A stretch of 64,000 nt of DNA from Thalassovita aquimarina (GCF_018219815.1 NZ_JADMKU010000006.1:159435-223434), one strand, 5' to 3'. Counted from the first letter of the stretch, positions 7,368-16,391 are shown. The notes: generated from the letters alone by a model not told the origin. A program made the numbers and translations.

Positions 7368-9002
7368 ATGCACTCGAATCCCTACAACGATGGGCTGGAC
7401 CGCAACCCGGCGAATTACCAGCCCCTGACGCCGCTCACTTTCCTGGAACGCGCCGCCTCGGTCTTCCCCAACCACACTGCGATCGTGCATGGGGCCCTGC
7501 GGTATAGCTATGCCACGTTCTATGCGCGGTCCCGGCAGCTGGCCTCGGCCCTGGCGAAAGAGGGGATCGGACGTGGCGATACCGTGTCTGCGATGCTTGC
7601 GAACACGCCCGCGATGCTGGAATGCCATTACGGCGTGCCGATGTGCGGGGCGGTTCTGCATTCGATCAACACCCGGCTCGATGCGGCGATCATCGCGTTT
7701 CAGCTCGATCACGCGATGTCGCGGGTCGTGATAGCCGACCGCGAATTCATGCCGCTGATGCAGGAGGCGCTGGCGCTTGCCACGGTCAAACCCCTGCTGA
7801 TCCAGTACGACGACCCGGAATTCAGCGCGCCGGCAACCCCCGTTGAGGCGCTTGACTACAACGCCTTCGTGGCGGGCGGGGATCCCGAATTCGCATGGCT
7901 AATGCCCGAGGATGAGTGGGACGCGATTTCGATCAACTACACCTCCGGCACGACAGGCGATCCCAAGGGCGTCGTGTCCCATCACCGTGGCGCCTACCTG
8001 CTGGCGCAGGGCAACGCGCTGACAACCTCGATGCAGAAACACGCGGTTTATCTCTGGACCCTGCCGATGTTTCACTGCAATGGCTGGTGTTTCCCGTGGA
8101 CCCTGTCGGCCATCGCCGGCACGCATGTTTGCCTGCGGCAGGTGCGGGCCGAACCGATTTGGGAAGCCCTGGCCGAGGAGCGTGTAACGCATCTGTGCGG
8201 TGCGCCGATCGTCATGTCGCTGATGATCTCGGCGCCCGAGGCGGTGAAGCGCGATCTCGATCCGACCGTACAATTCTTCACCGCGGCCGCGCCTCCGCCC
8301 GAAAAACTGCTGGCCGACATGAAAACCGCAGGGTTTGAGGTGACGCATCTCTACGGGTTAACCGAAACCTACGGGCCCGCGGTGGTCAATGACTGGCATC
8401 AGGCGTGGTCCGACCTGCCGCCCGAGGAACAGGCGATCCTCAAATCCCGGCAGGGTGTGCGCTACCTGCCGCTGGAAGGGCTGGACGTGCTCGACCCCGA
8501 CACGATGTCTCCGGTGTTGCGAGATGGCAAAACCTTGGGCGAGGTGATGTTTCGCGGCAATGTCGTGATGAAGGGGTATTTCCGCAACAAGGCGGCCACC
8601 GACAAGGCCTTTGTCGGGGGCTGGTTCCACTCCGGCGATCTGGGGGTGGTGCATCCGGATGGGTATATCCAGCTCAAGGATCGGTCCAAGGACATCATCA
8701 TCTCGGGCGGGGAAAACATCTCCTCCATCGAAGTCGAAGAGGTGCTTTATCGTCATCCTGCCGTTTCCGTCGCAGCCGTTGTCGCCATGCCGCATGAGAA
8801 ATGGGGCGAAACCCCCTGCGCCTTTATCGAACCGGCCGAGGGGCAACCTGTGGATGATGCCGTTCTGCGCGCGTGGTGCCGGGAGCACCTGGCGCCCTAC
8901 AAGGTGCCCGGCCGGTTCGTCTTCATGCCGATACCCCGGACCTCGACAGGCAAGATCCAGAAATTCCTGATGCGCGAACAAGCGCGGGAACTGGTCGGTT
9001 GA
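7368..9002 (+). CDS. Acyl-CoA synthetase (AMP-forming), DmdB-like
   Basis: A 544-residue ANL-superfamily ligase: P-loop-like INYTSGTTGDPKGV (residues ~190-203), LPMFHCNGWCFPWT, the adenylate motif HLYGLTETYGP, GWFHSGDLGVV and the C-terminal STGKIQKFLM containing the catalytic lysine. The N-terminal NPANYQPLTPLTFLERAA and the HCNGWCFPWT stretch are shared with the group that includes methylmercaptopropionate-CoA ligase DmdB and related short/medium-chain acyl-CoA synthetases. It closes the block begun by the AsnC regulator and demethylase. The acyl substrate cannot be read from sequence. No clear terminator follows before the convergent flavoprotein gene. Confidence 0.88.
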   Translation: MHSNPYNDGLDRNPANYQPLTPLTFLERAASVFPNHTAIVHGALRYSYATFYARSRQLASALAKEGIGRGDTVSAMLANTPAMLECHYGVPMCGAVLHSINTRLDAAIIAFQLDHAMSRVVIADREFMPLMQEALALATVKPLLIQYDDPEFSAPATPVEALDYNAFVAGGDPEFAWLMPEDEWDAISINYTSGTTGDPKGVVSHHRGAYLLAQGNALTTSMQKHAVYLWTLPMFHCNGWCFPWTLSAIAGTHVCLRQVRAEPIWEALAEERVTHLCGAPIVMSLMISAPEAVKRDLDPTVQFFTAAAPPPEKLLADMKTAGFEVTHLYGLTETYGPAVVNDWHQAWSDLPPEEQAILKSRQGVRYLPLEGLDVLDPDTMSPVLRDGKTLGEVMFRGNVVMKGYFRNKAATDKAFVGGWFHSGDLGVVHPDGYIQLKDRSKDIIISGGENISSIEVEEVLYRHPAVSVAAVVAMPHEKWGETPCAFIEPAEGQPVDDAVLRAWCREHLAPYKVPGRFVFMPIPRTSTGKIQKFLMREQARELVG

Positions 9003-9187
9003 GCCGGATTTATCCGAGCCATCGCCAGGCTACATGGAACGGTGTCTTTGCCGAGGCTTGGTGCGCAAAGCCGCCGGTGTTCATGCCGCAGCAAACGACC
9101 GGTTGCAGCTCGAAGCGGGCCCAGTCGATCGGCCGAAGAACGCGGCATGCGGACAGGTCAGGGGCAGATCCACAAAGGCAGGGCGCC

Positions 9188-10570
9188 TCAACGGGGCTGG
9201 TTTGATCCGCCCGCCTGTCCGGCCAGCCAGCCCAGCGTGACCGCCGAAAGCAGCCCGTTGCCGGACAGATAGCCGCTGTCGCCCGACCCGGACACGCCGC
9301 AAGCGGCGCCGCCGACGGCAAAGAGGTTGTCGAACGCCGCGCCTGAACGCTGCAGAACCCGCGCGTTGTCGGGATCGACGACCAGACCGCCCTGGGTATG
9401 AAACAGCGCCCCGGTCACCTTGACCGCGGCAAAGGGCGGTTGCAGCGCCGGGCCATCCCATGACCGGCCGAACGCGTCCTCGCCCGATGCCGGGATGTCC
9501 GTGATGCTGCGGCTCAGCGCGTCCTCCGGCAGGCCCGTCGTCTCGGCCAGTTTCGACAGGGAGGCGGCCCAGCGGATCGCGCCCTGCGCCTCGGCCTGTT
9601 TGAAATCCTCGAATTGGCGGGCGATCGCGGCGATGCGGGCGTCGAAGATCGCGAAGGCCACGCCCTCGGGCTGGGCCAGAACCATGCGGGCGGCTTCGGA
9701 ATAGCCCTGGGATTCGTTCCAGAACCTCTCACCTTTCAGGTTCACCTGAATACCGCCTTCCATGATCACCGCCCAGGTGATCAGGATGCCGTGCGGTTGG
9801 GCCACGTTGCCGTGCCCCTGATACGAGGCCAGATGCCCGGTCTGCGCGCCCAGCTCCTCGCCCCATTGCACCGCCTCGCCACGGTTGCCGTCATGGCCGA
9901 ACCACAACGCGTCGCGGATATCCGGGATCAGGTCGGCCACCATGTCGCGATTGCCGCCAAACCCGTTGCAGGCCAGGATCAGCCGCTGGCAGGCAATCGT
10001 TTCCGACCCGCCATCGGGCCGTTCGGCCCGGACGCCTTGGATCGTCTGCCCCTCGGCGTAAAGCCCCACCGCGCGGCGTTCGCAGATGATGTCGATCCCG
10101 GCATTTTCCGCCGCAACGCGCAGCGCATCGACCAGATCGCGGCCCGACCGGCTGGGCAGCCCGTGCATACGCCGCCGCGAATGGCCCGGGTAGTCGAAGT
10201 CCGTGACCACGGAAAGGGGCAGGTGATGGGTGTCGGTCAGCCAGTCGATCACCCGCGCCGACACCCGCGCCATCGCGCCCACCAGCCGGGGATCGTTTTC
10301 GCCATGCGCCTTGGCTTGGATGTCGCGGGCGAAAATCGCCGGGCTGTCCTCGATCCCCGCCGTGGCCTGCGTCTTGGTGCCCGCCGCCGGGATCAACCCG
10401 GCGCTGAGCGCGGTCGACCCCGAAGGCAGCGCATCGGCCTCGATCACCAGCACGTCCTCGCCGCGTTCCGTTGCGGCCAGGGCGGCCACCAGACCACCGG
10501 CGCCCGCACCGATGATCAGCGTGCCGACCTCGAGGTCGAAGCGATCGGGCGGGGTCGAAACCTTGCTCAC
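9188..10570 (-). CDS. FAD-dependent oxidoreductase (fumarate reductase/flavocytochrome c-like)
   Basis: A 460-residue protein with an N-terminal dinucleotide-binding motif TLIIGAGAGGLVAALAA (residues ~17-33), a middle capping region, and a C-terminal FAD segment NLFAVGGAACGVSGSGDSGY (~420-440) of the FAD_binding_2 family. Such enzymes reduce or oxidise C=C bonds next to carboxylates or ketones. The GTG start overlaps the preceding lyase stop by four bases, with AAGGA just upstream. It is the last gene of the leftward operon and could generate or remove the unsaturation handled by the LeuCD-like dehydratase. That role is inferred. Confidence 0.82.
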   Translation of the reverse strand: MSKVSTPPDRFDLEVGTLIIGAGAGGLVAALAATERGEDVLVIEADALPSGSTALSAGLIPAAGTKTQATAGIEDSPAIFARDIQAKAHGENDPRLVGAMARVSARVIDWLTDTHHLPLSVVTDFDYPGHSRRRMHGLPSRSGRDLVDALRVAAENAGIDIICERRAVGLYAEGQTIQGVRAERPDGGSETIACQRLILACNGFGGNRDMVADLIPDIRDALWFGHDGNRGEAVQWGEELGAQTGHLASYQGHGNVAQPHGILITWAVIMEGGIQVNLKGERFWNESQGYSEAARMVLAQPEGVAFAIFDARIAAIARQFEDFKQAEAQGAIRWAASLSKLAETTGLPEDALSRSITDIPASGEDAFGRSWDGPALQPPFAAVKVTGALFHTQGGLVVDPDNARVLQRSGAAFDNLFAVGGAACGVSGSGDSGYLSGNGLLSAVTLGWLAGQAGGSNQPR

Positions 10571-11433
10571 TTGTCCTTACCGTCCAGTTCGGCGCCGATG
10601 GCCAGCATTTCGGGGGTGCCGATCACCTCGTTCAGACCGTCGAAATCGAACATCCGGTCCTTGAACGGCGTGTTCGACCCGTTGGCGCGCAGCGAGGCAT
10701 AGTAATCGGTGGCGCAACGGGCCAGCGCCCGCACGATGCCGCCGGGGAAGATCACGATGTCGAAGCCCAATTGTTCAAGGTCGGCGGCCGATTTGATTGG
10801 CGTCGCACCGCCTTCGACCATGTTGGCCAGCAGCGGGATGCGGCCCCGGAAATGATTGGCCACACGGGCCAGTTCGTCGCCGGTGCGCGGTGCTTCGATG
10901 AACAAAACGTCGGCGCCCGCTTCGACATAGGCCTCGGCCCGGTCGATGGCGGCTTCGAACCCTTCGACGGCGATGGCATCGGTGCGCGCGATGATCAGCG
11001 TGTCCTCGCTGGCGCGCGCATCGGCCATGCCCTTCAGCTTGCCTTCCATTTCCGACTTTGAAATCAGCGTCTTGTCCGACAGGTGGCCGCAGCGCTTGGG
11101 ATAGGTCTGATCCTCGACCTGCAGCGCGTTGGCGCCGGCGCGTTCGTAAAGCCGCATGGTGCGCTGCGCGTTCAGGGCATTACCGAAGCCGGTATCGGCA
11201 TCGATCACCACCGGCAGGTCCACGCGGTCGCGGATCAGCGCCATCGTGTCGGCCATTTCGGTGACCGAGGTCAGTCCGATATCGGGACGGCCCAGCCTTG
11301 TATAGGCCACGGCGGCGCCGGACAGATACAGCGCCTCGAACCCGGCCTGTTCGGCCAAGGCGGCGGTCAGCCCGTCATAGACGCCGGGCGCGACGAGGAT
11401 TTCGTTTTGTTGCAGGCGGATCTTCAGGGTCAT
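10567..11433 (-). CDS. Isocitrate lyase/PEP mutase family lyase (dimethylmalate- or methylisocitrate-lyase-like)
   Basis: A 288-residue TIM-barrel protein. Mg-binding VVIDADTGFGN (Asp78, Asp80), QVEDQTYPKRCGH with the catalytic lyase motif KRCGH (residues 113-117, Cys115), and IARTDAIAV are all present. The Cys of KRCGH separates C-C lyases from PEP mutases, so a retro-Claisen cleavage of a malate-like acid to a 2-oxoacid plus a carboxylate is expected. Candidates are 2,3-dimethylmalate, methylisocitrate, citramalate and oxaloacetate. It overlaps both neighbours by ATGA/GTGA junctions. With the LeuCD-like genes across the divergent promoter, a hydratase plus lyase pair as in dimethylmalate metabolism is a good working model. 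Confidence 0.88.
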   Translation of the reverse strand: MTLKIRLQQNEILVAPGVYDGLTAALAEQAGFEALYLSGAAVAYTRLGRPDIGLTSVTEMADTMALIRDRVDLPVVIDADTGFGNALNAQRTMRLYERAGANALQVEDQTYPKRCGHLSDKTLISKSEMEGKLKGMADARASEDTLIIARTDAIAVEGFEAAIDRAEAYVEAGADVLFIEAPRTGDELARVANHFRGRIPLLANMVEGGATPIKSAADLEQLGFDIVIFPGGIVRALARCATDYYASLRANGSNTPFKDRMFDFDGLNEVIGTPEMLAIGAELDGKDK

Positions 11434-12050
11434 TTACTTGCCTCCAGCAAAGCGATGGTGTCGTTGCAGGTCATCTGCGCCCCTAGCGATCCAAGCGAAA
11501 CCAGCGTGGCGTCGTGGACTTCCCGCTTGAAGGCGGCGCAGCCGTCGGTCAGCAGGACGGTGTCGAAATTGCGCTGATGCGCGTCGCGCAGGGTGCTGGC
11601 GACGCCACCATTGGTGACGATGCCGCCGATCAGCAGCAATTCGATCCCGAGCGCGTTGAGGATGTATTCCAGCCGAGTCTGGTAGAAGGCCGAATAGGCG
11701 ACCTTTTCCACCGTGTAATCGGCCGGTTGCAGTTCATCGACCAACTGGTGACCGAATTCACCGGGGGCGAAATCGCCTTTGCCGAGGAACGGGCGCAGCT
11801 GTTTCAGATGCGGCGCGATCAACGGTTCGCCTCCCGGTCCGGGGACCAGCGTGAACTGGGCGCTGATATAGATGCCGCCCTTGTCCCGCAACGCATCGCG
11901 CAGCGGCGCGATCCGGTCGGGCAGGGCGGTGATCGCCTCCGCCCCCTGACCGGCACGGCCATAGGCGCCCTCGGGATGCAGGAAATCATTCTGCAGGTCG
12001 ATGGTCAGAAGCGCCGTTTTCTTCGGGTCGATATGCGTGATCTTGCCCAT
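11430..12050 (-). CDS. Isochorismatase-fold hydrolase with the catalytic Cys replaced by Gly
   Basis: A 206-residue protein with the family's Asp in LLTIDLQNDFLHPEG (Asp18), Lys in YTVEKVAYSAF (Lys116), and the third motif IGGIVTNGGVASTLRDA. In cysteine amidases of this fold the motif reads T-N-x-C-V; here it is T-N-G-G-V with Gly149 at the nucleophile position. True isochorismatases (EntB, PhzD) also carry Gly there and hydrolyse a vinyl ether rather than an amide. A simple maleamate- or nicotinamide-type amidase function is therefore unlikely. The ATG lies two bases from the HyuA stop, and its own stop overlaps the lyase start. Confidence 0.82.
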   Translation of the reverse strand: MGKITHIDPKKTALLTIDLQNDFLHPEGAYGRAGQGAEAITALPDRIAPLRDALRDKGGIYISAQFTLVPGPGGEPLIAPHLKQLRPFLGKGDFAPGEFGHQLVDELQPADYTVEKVAYSAFYQTRLEYILNALGIELLLIGGIVTNGGVASTLRDAHQRNFDTVLLTDGCAAFKREVHDATLVSLGSLGAQMTCNDTIALLEASK

Positions 12051-12051
12051 G

Positions 12052-14115
12052 TCATTCGTCCCCCGTGCGGGTGATGATGGTGTTGCCGTACTTGTCGACC
12101 GTTGCGCGCAGCCCCGGATCGACCAGGACGGTGGTGTCGGGTTGCACCAGGATCGCGGGCCCGTCAATCACCGTCCCAACGGGCAACGACAAGCGGTCAT
12201 AGATCGCCGTATCGTACCATTGCGATGCGAAATGCACCTTGCGCGATCCCTTGAGCGAAGCCTCGATGCTACCGCCTTCGGGTGCCAGCGTTTCGAGGTC
12301 GAATTTGGGACGGCGGCCAACCACGGCGGTGCGCAGGTTCATCACCCGCCGCACGCCCTTGTCCAGCAGCCGGCCATAGGTGGCGCGATAGGCGTCGTCG
12401 AAGGCCGCGGCGATCTCAGTGCGGGTCGGTGGGGTGACCTTGCCGCCCTCGATGGTGACCGCGACGGGCACGGCGACCGTGTGGGTCTGACCCAGATAGG
12501 CCATGTCCAGTTCCACGATCACCTCGCGCGCCTCGAAGCTGCTGCGCGCGGCATCCAGCATCGCGTGCCCCTTGTCGACGTGATCCTGCAGATAACCGGC
12601 CAGTGCTTCCTCGTCGATCTGGTCGACGAAGGCGTTGATGGTCTGCACGAAGTCCTGCCGCATATCTGCGATGACGCAGCCCATGGCGCTGGTCACGCCC
12701 GGGTAGCGCGGCACGATGGCCCGGCCCAGCCCAACGTCGTCCAGCATCGCGCCGGTATGAAGCGCGCCGCCGCCGCCGAAGGGCATGAAGGCAAATTTCT
12801 TTGGATCGAAACCGCGTTCGATCGACACCAGCCGGATCGCTCCGGCCATGCGGGAATTGGCGACGGTCAGGATCGCCTCGGCCGCTTCCAGCGTGGAAAG
12901 GCCCAAAGGTTTCCCCACATGTTCGTCGATTGCGCGGCCCGCTGCTTCGACATCCAGCCGGTCCAACTTGCCACCGATGGGGTTGTCCGGATCGATCCGG
13001 CCCAGCACCACGTTGGCGTCGGTCACGGTGGGGCGGGTGTTGCCCTGACCATAGGCGACGGGGCCGGGGGTGGACCCGGCGCTTTCCGGCCCGATGTTCA
13101 GCAAGCCGCCCTTGTCGACCCATGCGATGGACCCGCCACCGGCGCCGATGGTGGTGATTTCGATCATCGGCGTGCGCACGACCATGCCGAAATCGATCGA
13201 GGTCTGCGGCGACAGGATCGATTGCCCGCCCGCGATCAGCGACACGTCGAAGCTGGTCCCGCCCATGTCGCCGGTGATGACGTCAGGATACCCGGCCGTC
13301 TGCGCGATGTAGCCTGCGGCGATCACCCCGGCGGCGGGGCCCGAAAGGGCGGTGCGCACCGGCAGGCGGCAGGCGGTATCGACCGCCATCACGCCGCCAT
13401 TCGATTGCACGATCATGAATTCGCCGTCGAACCCGCCCTTGGTCAGCGCGTTTTCCAGCCGGTTCAGATACCCCGACACTTCGGGCTGCAGATAGGCGTT
13501 CAAAGCGGTGGTCGAGAACCGTTCGTATTCGCGAATTTCCGGCAGGATTTCCGACGACGCCGACACATGCGGGTTGGGCCACATGGCGCGGACGGCTTCG
13601 ACCGCCTTGGTTTCGTTTTCCGGGTTGGCATAGGCGTTGGCGAAGAGGATCGCCACGGCCAGGCAACCCTGATCCAGCAAATGCTGCGCGGCGGCCTTCA
13701 CCGCCTCCAGATCCACGGGGGTGCGGATGGTGCCATCCGCCAGCGTCCGCTCGGGCACTTCCAATCGCAAGTCGCGCGGAACGATGGGGTCGAAATTGCC
13801 GCGCAGGCCCCAGGTATGGGGCCGGTCACGGCGGCGCATTTCCAGCACGTCGCGCAGGCCCTCGGTGGTGATCACCCCGATCCGCGCGCCCTTGCGTTCC
13901 AGCAGGGCGTTGGTGCCGGCGGTGGTGCCGTGCACCACGACGGCCACGGTGGACAGGTCGCTGACCTGTTTGCCAATCCCGTCGAGGAACCCGCCCGACT
14001 GGTCGGGGCGCGAGGTGGGCACCTTGGCGACGCGCGCCTCACCCGTCTTTTCGTCCATCACGAAGACGTCGGTGAAGGTCCCGCCCACATCGACGCCGAT
14101 CATCACGTTGCTCAT
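12052..14115 (-). CDS. hyuA: Hydantoinase/oxoprolinase subunit A (HyuA type)
   Basis: A 687-residue ASKHA-fold ATPase. Phosphate motif IGVDVGGTFTDVFVMDE (residues 5-21), VVVHGTTAGTNALLERKGA, the second ATP motif TGDMGGTSFDVSLI and a Gly-rich segment IGAGGGSIAW are all canonical for the A subunit of ATP-dependent N-methylhydantoinase, 5-oxoprolinase and acetone/acetophenone carboxylases. It overlaps hyuB by ATGA and presumably forms the heteromeric enzyme with it, using ATP to activate a cyclic amide or carbonyl. The substrate is not defined by sequence. The neighbouring lyase, LeuCD-like and flavoprotein genes suggest a cyclic imide/hydantoin route to a dicarboxylate. Confidence 0.92.
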   Translation of the reverse strand: MSNVMIGVDVGGTFTDVFVMDEKTGEARVAKVPTSRPDQSGGFLDGIGKQVSDLSTVAVVVHGTTAGTNALLERKGARIGVITTEGLRDVLEMRRRDRPHTWGLRGNFDPIVPRDLRLEVPERTLADGTIRTPVDLEAVKAAAQHLLDQGCLAVAILFANAYANPENETKAVEAVRAMWPNPHVSASSEILPEIREYERFSTTALNAYLQPEVSGYLNRLENALTKGGFDGEFMIVQSNGGVMAVDTACRLPVRTALSGPAAGVIAAGYIAQTAGYPDVITGDMGGTSFDVSLIAGGQSILSPQTSIDFGMVVRTPMIEITTIGAGGGSIAWVDKGGLLNIGPESAGSTPGPVAYGQGNTRPTVTDANVVLGRIDPDNPIGGKLDRLDVEAAGRAIDEHVGKPLGLSTLEAAEAILTVANSRMAGAIRLVSIERGFDPKKFAFMPFGGGGALHTGAMLDDVGLGRAIVPRYPGVTSAMGCVIADMRQDFVQTINAFVDQIDEEALAGYLQDHVDKGHAMLDAARSSFEAREVIVELDMAYLGQTHTVAVPVAVTIEGGKVTPPTRTEIAAAFDDAYRATYGRLLDKGVRRVMNLRTAVVGRRPKFDLETLAPEGGSIEASLKGSRKVHFASQWYDTAIYDRLSLPVGTVIDGPAILVQPDTTVLVDPGLRATVDKYGNTIITRTGDE

Positions 14116-15806
14116 GCCTTCACCTCTTTCCAGGCCGTCCCGTAAAACTCGGTCGCTCTTTCGGGGCTGAGGAAACCGAGCGCGACATCGCGCGCCACTT
14201 TCACCGGATCACGGGTTTCTGCCGGGCCGTAACCGCCGCCGCCCGGGGTTTCCAGTCGCACCGCTTGGCCCTGTTTCAGCTTGATGCCGCGCATTTTCGA
14301 TGCCATCGGCGGTTCGTGCCAGCCGTCGTCCTGTTCGTAACTGAAATGGTTGGTGACCGACGCCTCGCCGCCCGCCACGCCCTGCGGCGCGAACCGGCCG
14401 CGTTCGCCGAACAGGAACGCATCGGCGCCGTTTTCTTCCAGCACCTCGATTTCATATATCGCGCCCAGGCCGCCGCGCTGCGCGCCTGCCCCTGCGCTGT
14501 CGGGGCGCAGGGCCCATTGCCGGAACATCACCGGATAGGCAGCTTCCAAAATTTCCATCGGCGGGATGGTGGCGGTGGAAATCGGCGCGTTGCCATGGTT
14601 CAGACCGTCGCCTTCCGGCGTGCCGCCGTGACCGCCGCCATAGAAGGAAAACATCACCCAGGGCTGGCCGTTCTTGCGCCGCCCGGCGATCGACAGCGCG
14701 TTGATCGTGCCATAGGCGTTGCCGACCACGATGTCGGGTGCGGCCTGCGCCATGGCGGAAAAGATCACGTCGATCATCCGCAGGATGGTTTCGGTATAGC
14801 CGCCCACCGGCGCCGGGAATTCCGCCGACAGCAGCGACCCTTCGGGGATCTTCACGTCGATCGGGCGCATCACGCCCGCGTTGGCGGGCAGGGCGGGGAA
14901 GATATGCTTGATCGCCACATAGGCGGTGGCGACGGCGGTGGGATAGGCGATGTTGACGGGCCCGGCGCAGCGCGGCGCGGTGCCGTCGAAATCCAGCACC
15001 ATCCGGTCGCCCTTGATTTCCAGCGACACCTTGATCGGTAGCGGTTCGTCGGTGATGCCGTCATTGTCCAGGTAATCCACCGCTTCCCAGCGGCCGTCGG
15101 GCAGTTCGCTCAGTTCCGAGCGCATCAGCGTTTCGGCGCGACCGCCCAAAGCATCCAGCGCGGCCTTCACGGTGTCCGCGCCGTATTCGTCGAGCAATTC
15201 GTCCATCCGCTTGACGCCGAGATCGAGCGCGCCCAGCTGACCGTTCAGGTCGCCCTGCGCCGATTGCGGCAGGCGGGTGTTGCGCATCAGGATGTCGATG
15301 ATGTCCTGATTGACCACGCCCGCGCGCGCGAGCCGAACGGGGGGCAGGATGAAGGCCTCGGCAAAGGCATCGGTGGCCGCCGGGTTGTAGTTGCCAGGCA
15401 CCGCGCCGCCCAGATCGTGCCAGTGCCCGACCGAGGCGAGGTAGCAGAACAATTCGCCGTCGCGGAAATAGGGCCGCACCAGTCGCATGTCCGACAGGTG
15501 GGTACCGCCGATATGGGCGTCGTTGAAGATGAAGATGTCGCCATCGGCCAGATCTCCCTCGGCCGCCGCCTTGTCGATGACCGCCTTGACGGCAAATGAC
15601 ATCACACCGACGAAGATCGGCAGGCCGGACTTGCCCTGAACCAGCGTGTCGCCGCTGGTGGCGTGGTACAGGCCGTGGCTGGCGTCATGCGCCTCGGCGA
15701 TGATCGGGTTGAAGGCGGCGCGGAACAGCGTCGCGTCCATTTCGTCGGCGATCTGTTCCATCCGGCCGGACAGGACCGCCAGCGTGATCGGGTCGATGTC
15801 GCTCAT
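14112..15806 (-). CDS. hyuB: Hydantoinase/oxoprolinase subunit B (HyuB type)
   Basis: A 564-residue protein with HyuB hallmarks: DPITLAVLSGRMEQIADEMD at the N-terminus, FIFNDAHIGGTHLSDM, VASVGHWHDLGGAVPGNYN and the C-terminal LETPGGGGYGPAETRDP. The first ATG of this family start is at 15806; a longer open frame upstream belongs to another gene's strand shadow. It overlaps the tautomerase-fusion gene upstream and hyuA downstream by four bases each, so all three are translationally coupled. It is shorter than the second HyuB at 61327 (653 residues), which has an extended C-terminus. Confidence 0.92.
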   Translation of the reverse strand: MSDIDPITLAVLSGRMEQIADEMDATLFRAAFNPIIAEAHDASHGLYHATSGDTLVQGKSGLPIFVGVMSFAVKAVIDKAAAEGDLADGDIFIFNDAHIGGTHLSDMRLVRPYFRDGELFCYLASVGHWHDLGGAVPGNYNPAATDAFAEAFILPPVRLARAGVVNQDIIDILMRNTRLPQSAQGDLNGQLGALDLGVKRMDELLDEYGADTVKAALDALGGRAETLMRSELSELPDGRWEAVDYLDNDGITDEPLPIKVSLEIKGDRMVLDFDGTAPRCAGPVNIAYPTAVATAYVAIKHIFPALPANAGVMRPIDVKIPEGSLLSAEFPAPVGGYTETILRMIDVIFSAMAQAAPDIVVGNAYGTINALSIAGRRKNGQPWVMFSFYGGGHGGTPEGDGLNHGNAPISTATIPPMEILEAAYPVMFRQWALRPDSAGAGAQRGGLGAIYEIEVLEENGADAFLFGERGRFAPQGVAGGEASVTNHFSYEQDDGWHEPPMASKMRGIKLKQGQAVRLETPGGGGYGPAETRDPVKVARDVALGFLSPERATEFYGTAWKEVKA

Positions 15807-16366
15807 GCTTGTGCCCTCACTTCGGCGATGTCGTTCCAGACATCCTGCTTGGTGATCTTGCCACCGGTCAGTTCGAACCGGTCGATATAGCGGATGCCTT
15901 CGAAAGGGGTGCCGTCGGGCCATTCGCCGTAAAGCGTGCCGGTGGAATAGACCACGGTGACGTCGCCCGATTGCAGCGCCTCGAAGCCTTCATAGGTTTT
16001 CTTCACGAACCGGTAGCGGGGTTTCGACCATTCGATCAGGTCCTGCAGCGTGGTCATGCCCTGCGCGCCGGGGAAGTTCATCACGAAACCGTCGCCCAGC
16101 ATCGCCTGCGCCTTGTCCAGATCGCGCGCTTCCATCGCGCCCAGGTAGTCCCGGATCGTGTCGCACGGATCGGGCAGGGGCGTGGCGGGTTTCTTGTGTT
16201 CGCCGCCTCGCATGTAGTCGGCTTCTTCCATTTCATGGAACATCACTGTCACGGCGTCGGGCGAAGCCGGCAGTATCAGGCGCACAGCGTCTGTCAGGGC
16301 GCGTCCGAGACGTGTCTTCACCTCGCCGGAATAGCCTTTCAGCACGTGGGTTTCGATGATGGGCAT
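15803..16366 (-). CDS. Tautomerase (4-OT-like)-NTF2/SnoaL-like fusion protein
   Basis: A 187-residue two-domain protein. Residues 1-62 look like a 4-oxalocrotonate-tautomerase-type subunit: MPIIETHVLKGYSGEVK provides the N-terminal Pro left after Met removal, and AVTVMFHEMEEADYMRGG is the second strand. Residues ~68-187 resemble an NTF2/SnoaL fold (IRDYLGAMEARDLDKAQAML, WSKPRYRFVKKTYEG, YGEWPDGTPFEGIRYIDRF). I do not recognise this fusion as a named enzyme. It is the first gene of the leftward hyu operon and its ATG is preceded by a run of ten G. An enol/keto isomerisation step in the pathway is the simplest inference. Confidence 0.75.
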   Translation of the reverse strand: MPIIETHVLKGYSGEVKTRLGRALTDAVRLILPASPDAVTVMFHEMEEADYMRGGEHKKPATPLPDPCDTIRDYLGAMEARDLDKAQAMLGDGFVMNFPGAQGMTTLQDLIEWSKPRYRFVKKTYEGFEALQSGDVTVVYSTGTLYGEWPDGTPFEGIRYIDRFELTGGKITKQDVWNDIAEVRAQA

Positions 16367-16370
16367 GAAT

Positions 16371-16380
16371 CCCCCCCCCC
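16371..16380 (-). promoter_or_regulatory. Homopolymer G10 serving as Shine-Dalgarno
   Basis: On the coding strand ten consecutive G lie four bases before the ATG of the tautomerase fusion gene; no other Shine-Dalgarno-like sequence is present. A G-tract of this length is prone to slippage, so the distance and strength of ribosome binding could vary between cells. Its length should also be treated with care as a sequencing-error site. Confidence 0.5.
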
Positions 16381-16391
16381 TGTTTGTTAGA

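Noticed and set aside
12001..14145. Very long open frame (over 700 codons) on the strand opposite hyuA
   Set aside because: Its translation is His/Gln/Asp-rich without domains and mirrors the codon pattern of the real gene; this is a common artefact of high-GC DNA. The hyuA frame has unmistakable ATP motifs.
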